From: Flavobacteriales bacterium
GTDB taxonomy: Bacteria; Bacteroidota; Bacteroidia; Flavobacteriales_F; PHOS-HE28
Length of the DNA stretch: 64,000 nt
Direction of reading: 5' to 3'
Assembly (NCBI GenBank): GCA_016713875.1
Contig: JADJOI010000003.1
Location: forward strand, 2,728,001 to 2,792,000
Part shown: positions 33,621-43,200 of the stretch, piece by piece
Numbering within the stretch: position 1 is the stretch's first letter
How the letters are laid out: each line of letters begins with the position of its first letter
The notes under the pieces: model-generated
The model's database searches: none
Told to the model about the DNA's origin: nothing
Seen by the model: only the letters and a program-made list of their open reading frames with translations
Made by a program: the position numbers and the translations under genes

Positions 33621-35197
33621 GCCGGCGCACGGCGACGGCCCTGTTGGTGACGCTGACGGCCTGCGCCCAGGTGCGCGACCCCACTGGCGGTCCCAAGGAC
33701 GAGATCCCTCCGCAGCTCGTGGACGCCTCGCCGCCGAGCGGCTCCACCGGCTTCATGGGCGGGACCATCGTCCTGCGGTTCGACGAGCGGATCGACCTGC
33801 GCAAGGTGCGCGAGAACCTGGTGGTGTCACCACCGCTGGACATCCCGCCGGAGGTGACGCGCACGGGTCCCCGCGAGGTGCGGATCGACCTGCCCGGCCC
33901 GCTGCTGCCGAACACCACCTATGTGATCAATCTGGGCCAGGCCGTGGTGGACCTCACCGAGGGCAACGCCGCCGAGGAGCTCGTACACGTGCTGAGCACC
34001 GGTGATGCGGTGGACAGCTTGGATCTGACCGGTCTGGTGCGCCACGCCTACACCGGTGCGCCGGAGAAGGCCGTGCAGGTGCTGCTGTATCCCGAAGGCG
34101 ACACCGCCGCCTTCACCACCGGCCGCCCACGCTACATCGCCCGCAGCAATGCGGAGGGCCGTTTCCGGCTGCGCTACCTGGCCGGCGGCCGGTACGCGCT
34201 GCGCGCCCTGCGCGACATGAACGGCAACCTGCGCTACGACCTGCCCGGGGAGGAGATCGCCTTCGACCCTGCGGTGGTGGTGCTGCCGGGCGACAGCGCC
34301 CCGCACGCGCTGGAGCTGTATCGCGAGCCCGGTCTCCAGGCCCAGGTGATGGACGACCGGGTGCTGCCGGAAGGCGCGCTGCAGCTGGTCTTCAGCAAGC
34401 CCGTGGACAGCCTGCGCCTCCGCACCCTCGCGGTCGGACAGGAAGGCGGTCCGCGACCCGATTGGCTGCTGGAATGGGGCGGTGGGCGGGATACGGTGCT
34501 CGCCTGGCCCTCGGACACCACCCTGCTGCACGGGGTGCGGGTGATCCTGCGGCCGGACAGCGCCCCGGCGGACACGGTGACCTACCGCCGGCCGCCGCGC
34601 CTCACGTTCAACCTGATGCTGCGGGCCGGCGGGGCAGGGCCGAAGGGGGTGCCCCTGCGGGCCTCCCGGCCCATCGATCGGGTGGATCCCGACCGCGTGG
34701 TGGCCACCGGGCCGGGTGCCGACAGCATCCGGTTCGTGGTGGAACGCGATACGGCCGACCGGCGGTTGTTGTGGATCCGGCCGTTGTCCGGATCTCGGGG
34801 CTCCATCCTGCTGAAGCCCAAGGCGATACACGACCTTTACGGCGGGTGGAACGACAGCATCACGGTGGCCCTGTCGGCCCCCGACCCGGCCACGCTGGGG
34901 AGCTTGAAGCTCACCTTCGAGGGGGACCCAGGGGTGGCCCTGATCGCCCTGCTGCAGGATGGCCAAGGGCGGGCCGTGCGCCGGCAGCCGCTGCAAGCGG
35001 GCGTCCGCAGCGTGCAGTGGGCCAGCCTTCCGCCCGGGAGCTACAGCATCCGGGTGGTGCGGGACGGCAACGGCAACGGCCGCTGGGACCCTGGGCGGTG
35101 GCGCACCGGCCTGCTTCCTGAGCCGGTGCTGACGCATCCGGAGCCGGTGAACGTGCGTGCCGGCTGGGACCTGGAGGTGAACTGGAGCCTGCCCTAA
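33617..35197 (+). CDS. Ig-like domain lipoprotein
   Basis: A 526-residue exported protein. MSRRTATALLVTLTAC is a lipoprotein signal with Cys at residue 16, followed by DPTGGPKDEIPPQLVDASPP, a typical beginning of Bacteroidota Ig-like (SbsA-type) lipoproteins. Residues 30-120 form the Ig-like domain (GTIVLRFDERIDLRKV, PNTTYVINLGQAV). Later parts include carboxypeptidase-regulatory-like segments (RYLAGGRYALRALRDMNGN and PGSYSIRVVRDGNGNGRWDP). Such proteins are often conserved and unstudied. It is translationally coupled to the sulfoxide reductase gene. Confidence 0.8.
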   Translation: MSRRTATALLVTLTACAQVRDPTGGPKDEIPPQLVDASPPSGSTGFMGGTIVLRFDERIDLRKVRENLVVSPPLDIPPEVTRTGPREVRIDLPGPLLPNTTYVINLGQAVVDLTEGNAAEELVHVLSTGDAVDSLDLTGLVRHAYTGAPEKAVQVLLYPEGDTAAFTTGRPRYIARSNAEGRFRLRYLAGGRYALRALRDMNGNLRYDLPGEEIAFDPAVVVLPGDSAPHALELYREPGLQAQVMDDRVLPEGALQLVFSKPVDSLRLRTLAVGQEGGPRPDWLLEWGGGRDTVLAWPSDTTLLHGVRVILRPDSAPADTVTYRRPPRLTFNLMLRAGGAGPKGVPLRASRPIDRVDPDRVVATGPGADSIRFVVERDTADRRLLWIRPLSGSRGSILLKPKAIHDLYGGWNDSITVALSAPDPATLGSLKLTFEGDPGVALIALLQDGQGRAVRRQPLQAGVRSVQWASLPPGSYSIRVVRDGNGNGRWDPGRWRTGLLPEPVLTHPEPVNVRAGWDLEVNWSLP

Positions 35198-35388
35198 GGG
35201 TGGTGCGAAGTACCTCGAACGGATGGCGTGCTTAGGTATCGTTCGTTCAGGCCAGGCGCCGCGAAGCGAGGATACTGGAGCGAAGTATCCGGCTGAGCGG
35301 CAACGAAGGTTGGACGAACGAGAGCAAGCACAGTGCGGGAGGTCCGTGGGTCGGCGCTGCCGCCGGAACGGGGTGCTTCGTACCACCC
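35198..35388. repeat. MITE-like palindromic intergenic element
   Basis: The ends, GGGTGGTGCGAAGTACC (35198-35214) and GGTGCTTCGTACCACCC (35372-35388), are inverted repeats with two mismatches in 17. Inside, TATCGTTCGTTCAGGCC (about 35236-35252) and GGTTGGACGAACGAGA (about 35307-35322) form a second imperfect inverted pair, and GGATACT/AGTATCC a small hairpin. No gene is credible here; a reading frame on the minus strand is a by-product. No target duplication was found. The structure suggests a non-autonomous or REP-like repeat; other copies would be outside the window. Confidence 0.5.
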
Positions 35389-35487
35389 CCAAGGAGTTCT
35401 TTTGACGCTGGCAACGTCCGGGGCATCCTTCGCGTCATGTAGTCGGTCCACGAGCGGCTGTGCACGACCGGTTCCCGATCCCCGCGG

Positions 35488-35513
35488 TACCTTTCAGCAC
35501 CGATCGACCTTTG
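35488..35513 (+). promoter_or_regulatory. Two possible -7 elements before the first giant surface protein
   Basis: TACCTTTC (35488-35495) and GACCTTTG (35506-35513) both resemble TAnnTTTG. The second lies 22 bases before the ATG at 35536 and has the same form as the element before the OmpA-like gene. Confidence 0.4.
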
Positions 35514-35535
35514 TGACCGAACGAACCTGACGACC

Positions 35536-38500
35536 ATGATGCGATCCTTTCTGCGCGCGCTGCCCGTGATGGCGGTGCTCAGCCTGGGCCAGGCCCACGG
35601 CCAGGGTGTGGTGCCCACGATGGGCAAGGAGTTCTGGCTCGGCTTCATGCAGAACTACCAGGGCAACCCCACGCAGAGCCTGGACATCTTCATCAGCTCG
35701 CCTGTGGCCACGGTCGGCGTGGTGACCATGCCGCTCGTGGGGTGGTCGCAGGCCTTCAACGTCGTGCCAAACGTCACCACCACGGTGACCATCCCGATCC
35801 CCACGGCGATGCACTACCAGTCGGACATCATCGACAACAAGTCGGTGCTGGTGCAGACGCAGGACACCGTGGCGGTCTTCGCCATCAACTTCGAGCAGTA
35901 CACGGCGGACGGCACCACGGTGTACCCCGTGCAATCCCTGGGCACGGAGTACCGCATCCACGCCTACGGCGGGCTGTCGGGGGTGGCCGGGCTGGCCTCC
36001 GAGTTCCTGATCGTGTCCACCCAGGATGATACCGAGGTGGAGATCACGACCACAGTGAACACCGAGGGCGGGCACGTGGCCGGGGTGCCTTGGACAGTGC
36101 AGCTGGATTCAGGGCAGACCTACCAGGTGAAGGCCGCCGGCACGAATTTCACGGACGATTTCACGGGCTCGACGATCATCGGCACAGCGCAGAGCGGAAG
36201 TTGCAGGCCCTTCTCGGTCTTCAGCGGGTCGGTGTGCACCAACATCCCCCAGGGCTGTTATGCCTGCGACCACGTATGCGAGCAGAACCTGCCGCGGAAC
36301 GTGTGGGGCCGCAAGTACTTCTCGGTCCCCTATTCCACCACCACGGGGTACACGTACCGGATCCTGGCCGACCAGAACGGGACGGCGGTGACCGTGAACG
36401 GCGGCCCGCCCATCAACCTGAACGCCGGACAGTTCACGGAGGTGAACGCCTTCGGGCAGGCGGCCTGCTTCGAGGGCAACGTGCCCTTCAGCGTGGCGCA
36501 GCTCATGGAGGGCATCACGTGCAGCAACAATGGCGACCCCGCGCTGCTGATCCTCAACGCCGAGGAGCAGCAGATCGACAACATCACCTTCAGCACGGTG
36601 TCGTCCACGGTGATCACGAACCACTACCTGAACATCATCACCGAGACGGCGAACATCAACCAGGTGTCGCTGGACGGTGTGTTGGTGCCGGCGGCCAGCT
36701 TCACGGCGTATCCCGCCTGCCCCACTTCGGCCTACGCGAGCGTGCCCCTCTCACAGGGCAGCCATACCCTCACCTGCCCCGGCGGTCTATCGGCGTATGT
36801 GTACGGCATGGGCAGCGCGGAGAGCTATGCGTACTCGGTGGGTTCCTTCACCCCCTTGCCGCCGATCAACATCGACTCGGTGTTCTGCGGGGTGGACAGC
36901 ACGGGCACGCTCACCCTGGCCCCGCCCAACCCGCTCTTCAACCCGTTCTGGACGGTGATCTCGGACCCCACGGACACCCTGCACTACGGCTTCTCCTACA
37001 CCTTCACCCCACCCGGCAGCGACGTGTACGTGGTCACCGGTTATGAGAACCTGAGCCAGTGCGAGGAGCAGTACTTCTTCAGCGTGGAGGTGGACACACC
37101 ACCGCTGCTGACCCCTTCGGCGAATGGCGTGCCTTCTCCCGCCTCCATCACCATCTGCGAGTATGAAACGGTGCAGTTGAACGTGGATGTGGACCCGCCG
37201 GGCACCTACCTCTACAACTGGTGGCCCGATCCGCAGTTGAACGATGGCTCCCTGCAGAACCCGATCGCCACCCCCACGCAGAGCGGCTGGTTCTACGTGA
37301 GCGTAAGCACCCTGAACGGATGTGCGGTGAGCCTGGACAGCGTGTACATCGACGTCATCCAGGGAGACATCCTCCTGTACGAGGCCAGCACGGCCGTGGA
37401 CGCCCTGTGCCAGGGCGATTCGTCGCAGCTCGATCTGCAGGTGCATCAGATCATCGCCGAGGACCCCTTCGACATGGTCTTCACCGCGATGTGGAGCTCG
37501 ATCCAGGGCGGCACCATCAGCAATGCGTGCGGCTCGGTGTTCGGCGATGCGCTTTACTTCGACGGGGTGAACCCCCGCCAGGCCACCACGAGCGCCATGA
37601 ACGTGATCAACGGCGGCAGCGTGAGCTTCGCCATCAAGATCGGTGCGGCCGCCCCGCCCTGCGATGACGCGGACCCCGGGGAGGACGTGGTTCTGGAGTA
37701 CTCGACGAACGGCGGGGGTGCATGGACGGTGATGACCACCCTGTGGGAATACCTGTACCCGAACTTCACCACGGTGAGCGCGCCGATACCCCCGGCCGCG
37801 CAAACGGGCGCCACCCTGTTCCGCTGGCGGCAGTTGAACAGCAGTGGACCGGGTAACGACAACTGGAGCCTGGACAATGTGGCCATCGGCGCCCAGAGCA
37901 CCACCGGCCTCACCATCAACTGGTCGCCCGCGGCCACGCTCAGCGCAGCGAACATCACCAACCCCATGTCGTACCCCACGACCACGGGCTGGTACTATGT
38001 GCAAAGCACCCTTACCGGTACCCAGTGCAGCTACCAGGATTCGGTGTACATCGAGGTGGGCGCGCCGTTCAGCATCGCCATGACACCGGACACCGCGATC
38101 TGCGACCTGGGCGGCATCCAGCTGGACGCCGCACCCAGCTCGGGCACGAACCACACCTGGACGTGGACGCCGAACAACGGCACGCTGTCGGCCACGTTCG
38201 TGCAGTCGCCGATCGCCACGCCGGCCAGCACCACGGAGTACTTCGTGACGGTGACCACGGGCCAGGGCTGTGTGGCCACGGACAGTGTGACCATCACGGT
38301 GAACCAGCTCCTGGGCCTCACCATCACCACACCGGACGACGACCTCTGCCAGGGGGAGAGCACCCTGCTGGACGCCACGATCGCGGGCAACACCACGAAC
38401 CTGGTGTACAGCTGGACTCCGGCGGGATCGCTGAACGACGCCGCGATCCAGGACCCGACGGCCACGCCGCTGACCACCACGACGTATGTGCTGGCCGTCA

Positions 38501-40140
38501 CCGACACCATCAGCGGCTGCGTGCTCACGGAGGACATCGACATCACGGTGAGCACGGCCTACGTGGTGACCGCCACCGCGGACACCTCGTTGTGCGACCC
38601 GGTCGGCTTCATCCTGGACGTGCAGCACAACGTACCGGGCGGAACCATCAGCTGGACGCCAACGAACCAGTTGGTGGGCGCCAATACGGCCAACCCGGTG
38701 ATCACCTTCGATTCCACGGCGCAGTACATCGTGGTGGTTCAGGACGCCCTGGGCTGTTCTGCGCGCGACACGGTGAACATCAACGTGCCCTTCGACGACC
38801 TCACCTTCATCTCAGACTCGTCCTTGTGCGCCGGACAGAGCATGGTGATCGACGCGGGCTATCCGGGAAGCACGTATGCCTGGAGCACCAACGCCACCAC
38901 ACAGACCATCACGGTGTCCACGGCCGGAGCGTACACCGTGGTGATCACCGATACGCTGGGCTGTCAGGCCACCTTCACCACGAACGTGACGGTGGACCCC
39001 CTGCCGGTGATCGTGCTGGGACCGGACACCTCGCTCTGCATCGGCCAGAACTGGACGCTGGACGCCGGCAACCCCGGCAGCCAATTCCTCTGGAACACCA
39101 CGGCCATCACCCAGGCCATCACGGTGACCACGGATGACCAGTATTGGGTGGAAGTGACGGATGGGAACGATTGCGTGAACAGGGACAGCATCAACGTGGT
39201 GTTCGACCCGCTGCCGGTGATCGACCTGCGCGACACCACCGTGTGCATCAGCGAAACGATCACCCTGGACGCCGGGAACCCGGGCAGCAGCTACCTCTGG
39301 AGCACGAACGAGACCACCCAGAGCATCCAGGTGGACAGTGTGAGCGCGACCTACTCGGTGGTGGTGACCACTCCGACGTGGTGCGTCGATTCCGCTGATG
39401 CGGTGATCGACATCGTCGCCTTCCCCATCGTGGACCTCGGCCCGGATACGGCGCTGTGCGACACCGACACCATGGAACTGAACGCGGGCAACCCGGGTCA
39501 GGCCTTCATCTGGAGCAACGGGGCCACCACGCAGACCACCTTCGTCACCACCACGCAGGACGTGTGGGTGGACGTCTTCAATGGGTACTGCACCACCCGC
39601 GACACCGTGGAGGTGGTCTTCAACCCGCTGCCGAACATCATCACGGAGGAGGAGCAGATCATCTGCCTGGACTACTGGCCGAAGAAGACCCTGTTGGACG
39701 CCGGGAACCCCGGTTGCACCTATCTGTGGAGCACCGATGAGGAGACCCAGACCATCGAAGTGAACACGTACGGCTGGTACATCGTGGACATCACGACCCC
39801 ACTGAACTGCACCATCACCGACTCGATCGAGGTGGTGGAATACTGTCCGCCACAGTGTTTCGTACCGAACAGCTTCACACCGGACGGCGACGGGGTGAAC
39901 GACCTCTTCATGCCGAGCGGGTACAACATCGCCACCATGGAGATGAAGATCTTCGACCGCTGGGGCGAGGAGGTCTTCGCGGGCAAGGATGCGGAGGTGG
40001 GTTGGGACGGCAAGCGTAATGGCACCGAGGTCCAGGACGGGGTGTACGTGTGGAAGCTGAAGTACCGCTTCATCGAGGATGTGAACGGCATGATCGGAGC
40101 GGAAAAAGAGAGCGTGGGCCATGTGACGCTGATCCGCTGA
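35536..40140 (+). CDS. Giant surface protein: IgGFc-binding-like domain, reelin-like module, type B T9SS domain
   Basis: A 1534-residue exported protein (MMRSFLRALPVMAVLSLGQAHG). Residues 25-440 resemble the IgGFc-binding N-terminal domain (TMGKEFWLGFMQN, EFLIVSTQDDTEVEI, CYACDHVCEQNLPRNVWG). Residues 641-785 resemble a reelin subrepeat (CGSVFGDALYFDG, PGEDVVLEYSTNGGGAW, LFRWRQLN, WSLDNVAIG). Several Ig/PKD-like repeats follow, then five copies of a Cys...LDAGNPGS.(Y/F).WST.A(T)TQTI module. The last 90 residues (FVPNSFTPDGDGVND, IFDRWGEEVF, DGVYVWKLKYR) are the gliding-motility CHU_C type B sorting domain. It is a likely adhesin or matrix protein; the next gene is a paralogue. Confidence 0.88.
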   Translation: MMRSFLRALPVMAVLSLGQAHGQGVVPTMGKEFWLGFMQNYQGNPTQSLDIFISSPVATVGVVTMPLVGWSQAFNVVPNVTTTVTIPIPTAMHYQSDIIDNKSVLVQTQDTVAVFAINFEQYTADGTTVYPVQSLGTEYRIHAYGGLSGVAGLASEFLIVSTQDDTEVEITTTVNTEGGHVAGVPWTVQLDSGQTYQVKAAGTNFTDDFTGSTIIGTAQSGSCRPFSVFSGSVCTNIPQGCYACDHVCEQNLPRNVWGRKYFSVPYSTTTGYTYRILADQNGTAVTVNGGPPINLNAGQFTEVNAFGQAACFEGNVPFSVAQLMEGITCSNNGDPALLILNAEEQQIDNITFSTVSSTVITNHYLNIITETANINQVSLDGVLVPAASFTAYPACPTSAYASVPLSQGSHTLTCPGGLSAYVYGMGSAESYAYSVGSFTPLPPINIDSVFCGVDSTGTLTLAPPNPLFNPFWTVISDPTDTLHYGFSYTFTPPGSDVYVVTGYENLSQCEEQYFFSVEVDTPPLLTPSANGVPSPASITICEYETVQLNVDVDPPGTYLYNWWPDPQLNDGSLQNPIATPTQSGWFYVSVSTLNGCAVSLDSVYIDVIQGDILLYEASTAVDALCQGDSSQLDLQVHQIIAEDPFDMVFTAMWSSIQGGTISNACGSVFGDALYFDGVNPRQATTSAMNVINGGSVSFAIKIGAAAPPCDDADPGEDVVLEYSTNGGGAWTVMTTLWEYLYPNFTTVSAPIPPAAQTGATLFRWRQLNSSGPGNDNWSLDNVAIGAQSTTGLTINWSPAATLSAANITNPMSYPTTTGWYYVQSTLTGTQCSYQDSVYIEVGAPFSIAMTPDTAICDLGGIQLDAAPSSGTNHTWTWTPNNGTLSATFVQSPIATPASTTEYFVTVTTGQGCVATDSVTITVNQLLGLTITTPDDDLCQGESTLLDATIAGNTTNLVYSWTPAGSLNDAAIQDPTATPLTTTTYVLAVTDTISGCVLTEDIDITVSTAYVVTATADTSLCDPVGFILDVQHNVPGGTISWTPTNQLVGANTANPVITFDSTAQYIVVVQDALGCSARDTVNINVPFDDLTFISDSSLCAGQSMVIDAGYPGSTYAWSTNATTQTITVSTAGAYTVVITDTLGCQATFTTNVTVDPLPVIVLGPDTSLCIGQNWTLDAGNPGSQFLWNTTAITQAITVTTDDQYWVEVTDGNDCVNRDSINVVFDPLPVIDLRDTTVCISETITLDAGNPGSSYLWSTNETTQSIQVDSVSATYSVVVTTPTWCVDSADAVIDIVAFPIVDLGPDTALCDTDTMELNAGNPGQAFIWSNGATTQTTFVTTTQDVWVDVFNGYCTTRDTVEVVFNPLPNIITEEEQIICLDYWPKKTLLDAGNPGCTYLWSTDEETQTIEVNTYGWYIVDITTPLNCTITDSIEVVEYCPPQCFVPNSFTPDGDGVNDLFMPSGYNIATMEMKIFDRWGEEVFAGKDAEVGWDGKRNGTEVQDGVYVWKLKYRFIEDVNGMIGAEKESVGHVTLIR

Positions 40141-40159
40141 CGGTCGACGATCATCACTG

Positions 40160-40193
40160 CGAAGGGCCGGGGTTCTCCCGGCCCTTCGTCTTT
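40160..40193 (+). terminator. Intrinsic-type terminator between the giant genes
   Basis: CGAAGGGCCGG (40160-40170) pairs with CCGGCCCTTCG (40178-40188) around a 7-base loop and is followed by TCTTT. It lies 20 bases after the stop of the first giant gene, so the two paralogues are probably transcribed separately. Confidence 0.8.
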
Positions 40194-40259
40194 ACAGGGC
40201 GGGAACCTTGGGCAGGGGATCGCGTATGCACGGCGCGAACCACCCCGCTCTTCGGTGGC

Positions 40260-43200
40260 ATGACCTCCCTGAACCCCATCCTGCGCATCGGTCCGACACT
40301 GCTCGGAGCCCTGTCCATCCTATGGATGGGCAGCGCCTCGGCCCAGGTGAACGGCCCGATGCCGACCCTCGGCACGGAGCTGTGGACCGGCTTCATGCAG
40401 AACGCCTACGGCGCCCAGGAGACCCGGTTGTACATCAGTGCCCCTACCGCGACCAGTGGCACGGTGAGCATTCCGCAGACCGGCTGGAGCCTGGCCTTCA
40501 GTGTTCCGGCCAACGGCGTGGTCCTGGTGAACGTGCCCACCACCGCCGAACACGTCGGTTCCGAGTCCGTGACCGGCAAGGGGGTACGCATCGTCGCCGC
40601 CGCTCCGGTGGCCGTTACGGCCGTCAGTTACCAGAGCTACACCCACGATGGTGCCCAGGTGCTCCCGGTGGAGGCCTTGGGCACGGACTACTTCGTGGAG
40701 GCCTACCGCGGGCTCCCGGGCTTCAACGAGTTCTACAAGAGCGAACTGCTCATCGTGGCCACCACCGATGACACGGAGGTGGAGATCACCCCTAGCGTGA
40801 ACACGGCCGGCGGGCGTCCCCCCGGTGTCCCCTTCACGGTGACGCTGGATCAGGGACAGACCTACCAGGTGCAATCGGCCCTTTCATCGCTCGACCTCAC
40901 CGGCACCCGCGTGCGCGCCACAGCGGCGAGCGGGCCCTGCCGACCCTTCGCGGTGCTGAGCGGCAGCATGTGCGCCAACGTGCCCGTGGGCTGTCCGGCC
41001 TGCGACCACCTGGTGGAGCAGATGATCCCGCTGGAGCGCTGGGGCACCGAGTTCCACACCTTCCTCCCGAGCGGCATCGCCAATGCGACGGTGCGGGTGC
41101 TCGCCGGCCAAAACGGCACGAGCGTCACCGTGAACGGGGGTGCGCCCATCCCGCTCAGCGCGGGCCAATCACACCAGATCAACGGACTGGCGGGCACCGC
41201 CTGCATCAACGCCACGGCACCGGTCTCGGTGGTCGTCATTTACGAAGGGTACAACTGCGCCAACGCCGGTGACCCGTCGATGGTGGTGATCGAGCCGGAT
41301 GACCGCACCACCACCTCTACCACGTTCAGCACGGTGAGCTCGCCGCAGATCACCGGCCACCGGGTGGAGCTGGTGGTGCCCACCGCCGTGGTGGGCCAGG
41401 TGGCCATCGATGGCACCGCGGTCCCTGCGGCCGGCTTCACGGCCTTCGCCACGTGCCCCACCTGGTCGCATGCCAGCCGCACGATCACCGCAGGCACGCA
41501 CCGCGTCACCGCTCCGCAGGGCATTCATGTGTACGCCACCGGTTTCGGCACGGGCGAGAGCTACGCGTTCAACGCCAACGCCACGGTGGTTCCGGTGGTG
41601 GTGCAGGACTCACTGCTGTGCGTGAACGGCCCGGTGACGCTCACCTCGCCGGAGCCCATGGACAACCCGCAATGGGAGGCCGCCAGCGCACCGGGATTGG
41701 TCCTCGCCAACGGGCTGAGCTACACCTTCACCCCCACCACGAACGATACCTATACGGTATCGGGAACTGCCCCAGGCTCCACCTGTCCGCTGGACTTCAC
41801 CTTCCATGTGGGCATCCAGGTACCCGTGAACGTGGTGGCCACCGCCAACGGAGCCAACGCCACGACCATCTGCCAATATCAGCCCGTGCAGCTCGGCGCA
41901 CAGCCCAACCTGGACCCCAACGCCTACACGCTCAGCTGGACCCCGGCCGCCTTGGTGAGCAACCCTGCCATCCCCGATCCGGTGGCCTACCCGATGACCA
42001 CCACGTGGTTCAAGCTGAACGTGACCAGTCCGCTGGGCTGTGGAAGCGCGACGGACAGCGTGCTCGTGCAGGTGACGCCGAACACCGTGCACAGTGTGGA
42101 GGCCACCACGGCCGACAGCATCATCTGCCTCGGCGAAGCGGTACAACTGGGCACGCGCACGCAGCGGGTGATCGGGTTCGATCCGTTGGATAATGGTACA
42201 TCGTCGCTGTGGGCCCAGGTCCAGGGCGGTAGTGTGAGCGGCACCTGTGGCGCGGTCAACGGCAACGCGCTGCTGTTCAATGCCGCAGGCGCTCGCCAGG
42301 CCCGCACCAATGCGCTCAACGTTCCGCAAGGTGGCAGTCTGATCTTCAGTCTGATGATCTCCGCCGGCACCGCGCCCTGCGACGGCGCTGAGCCGGGCGA
42401 GGACGTGGTGGTGGAGTACAGCCTGAACGGCGTGGCCTGGACGGTGTTCCACACGCTGAACGAGTCGCAGTATCCGGCCTTCACCCCGATCACGCTCGCC
42501 ATCCCGCCCGCCGCCTGGTCGGCCGCCACGCACTTCCGCTGGCGCCAGCTGGCCAACAGCGGGGCCGCGCAGGACGTGTGGGCGCTTGACAACATCACCC
42601 TGACCCGCGTGGACAACACGGGGGTGCCGCTGATCTGGTCGCCCGGCGCCACGCTCAACGACCCAACTAGTGCGAGCCCCATGGCCACGCCGCTGGCCGA
42701 CACCTGGTACACCGTGCAGGCCACCAGCGGGACGGGCTGCACCTTCAGCGATCCCGTGTTCGTGCAGGTGGCCCCGGCCTTCAGCATCAACGCCGGCAAC
42801 GACGTGCTCCTGTGCGGAAGCGGTCAGGCCCAGCTTCAGGCCACCGCCAGTTCGGGCCAGGGCATTCAATGGAGCTGGACCCCGAACAATGGCAGCCTGA
42901 ACAACAACAGCATCTCCGGGCCTGTCGCCAGCCCAACGGCCACGACGACCTATACGGCATCGGCCACCAACAACATCGGGTGCACGGCGAACGATGCGGT
43001 GACGGTCACGGTGGGTCCGCAGTTGGGCCTCGTTCTCAGCGCGAGCGACCTCACGCTCTGCCAGGGCGAGAGCAGCCAACTGAACGCTGTCATCCAGGGC
43101 ACCGGCACCCTGCAGCTCGTGTGGAACAACGCCGGCAGCCTCAGCAGCGCCACGTCACCCACGCCAGTGGCCACCCCGAGCACCACCACCACCTACACGG

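Noticed and set aside
35194..35451. An 85-codon minus-strand frame in the intergenic repeat
   Set aside because: It coincides with the inverted-repeat element and lacks a start context; treated as repeat DNA.
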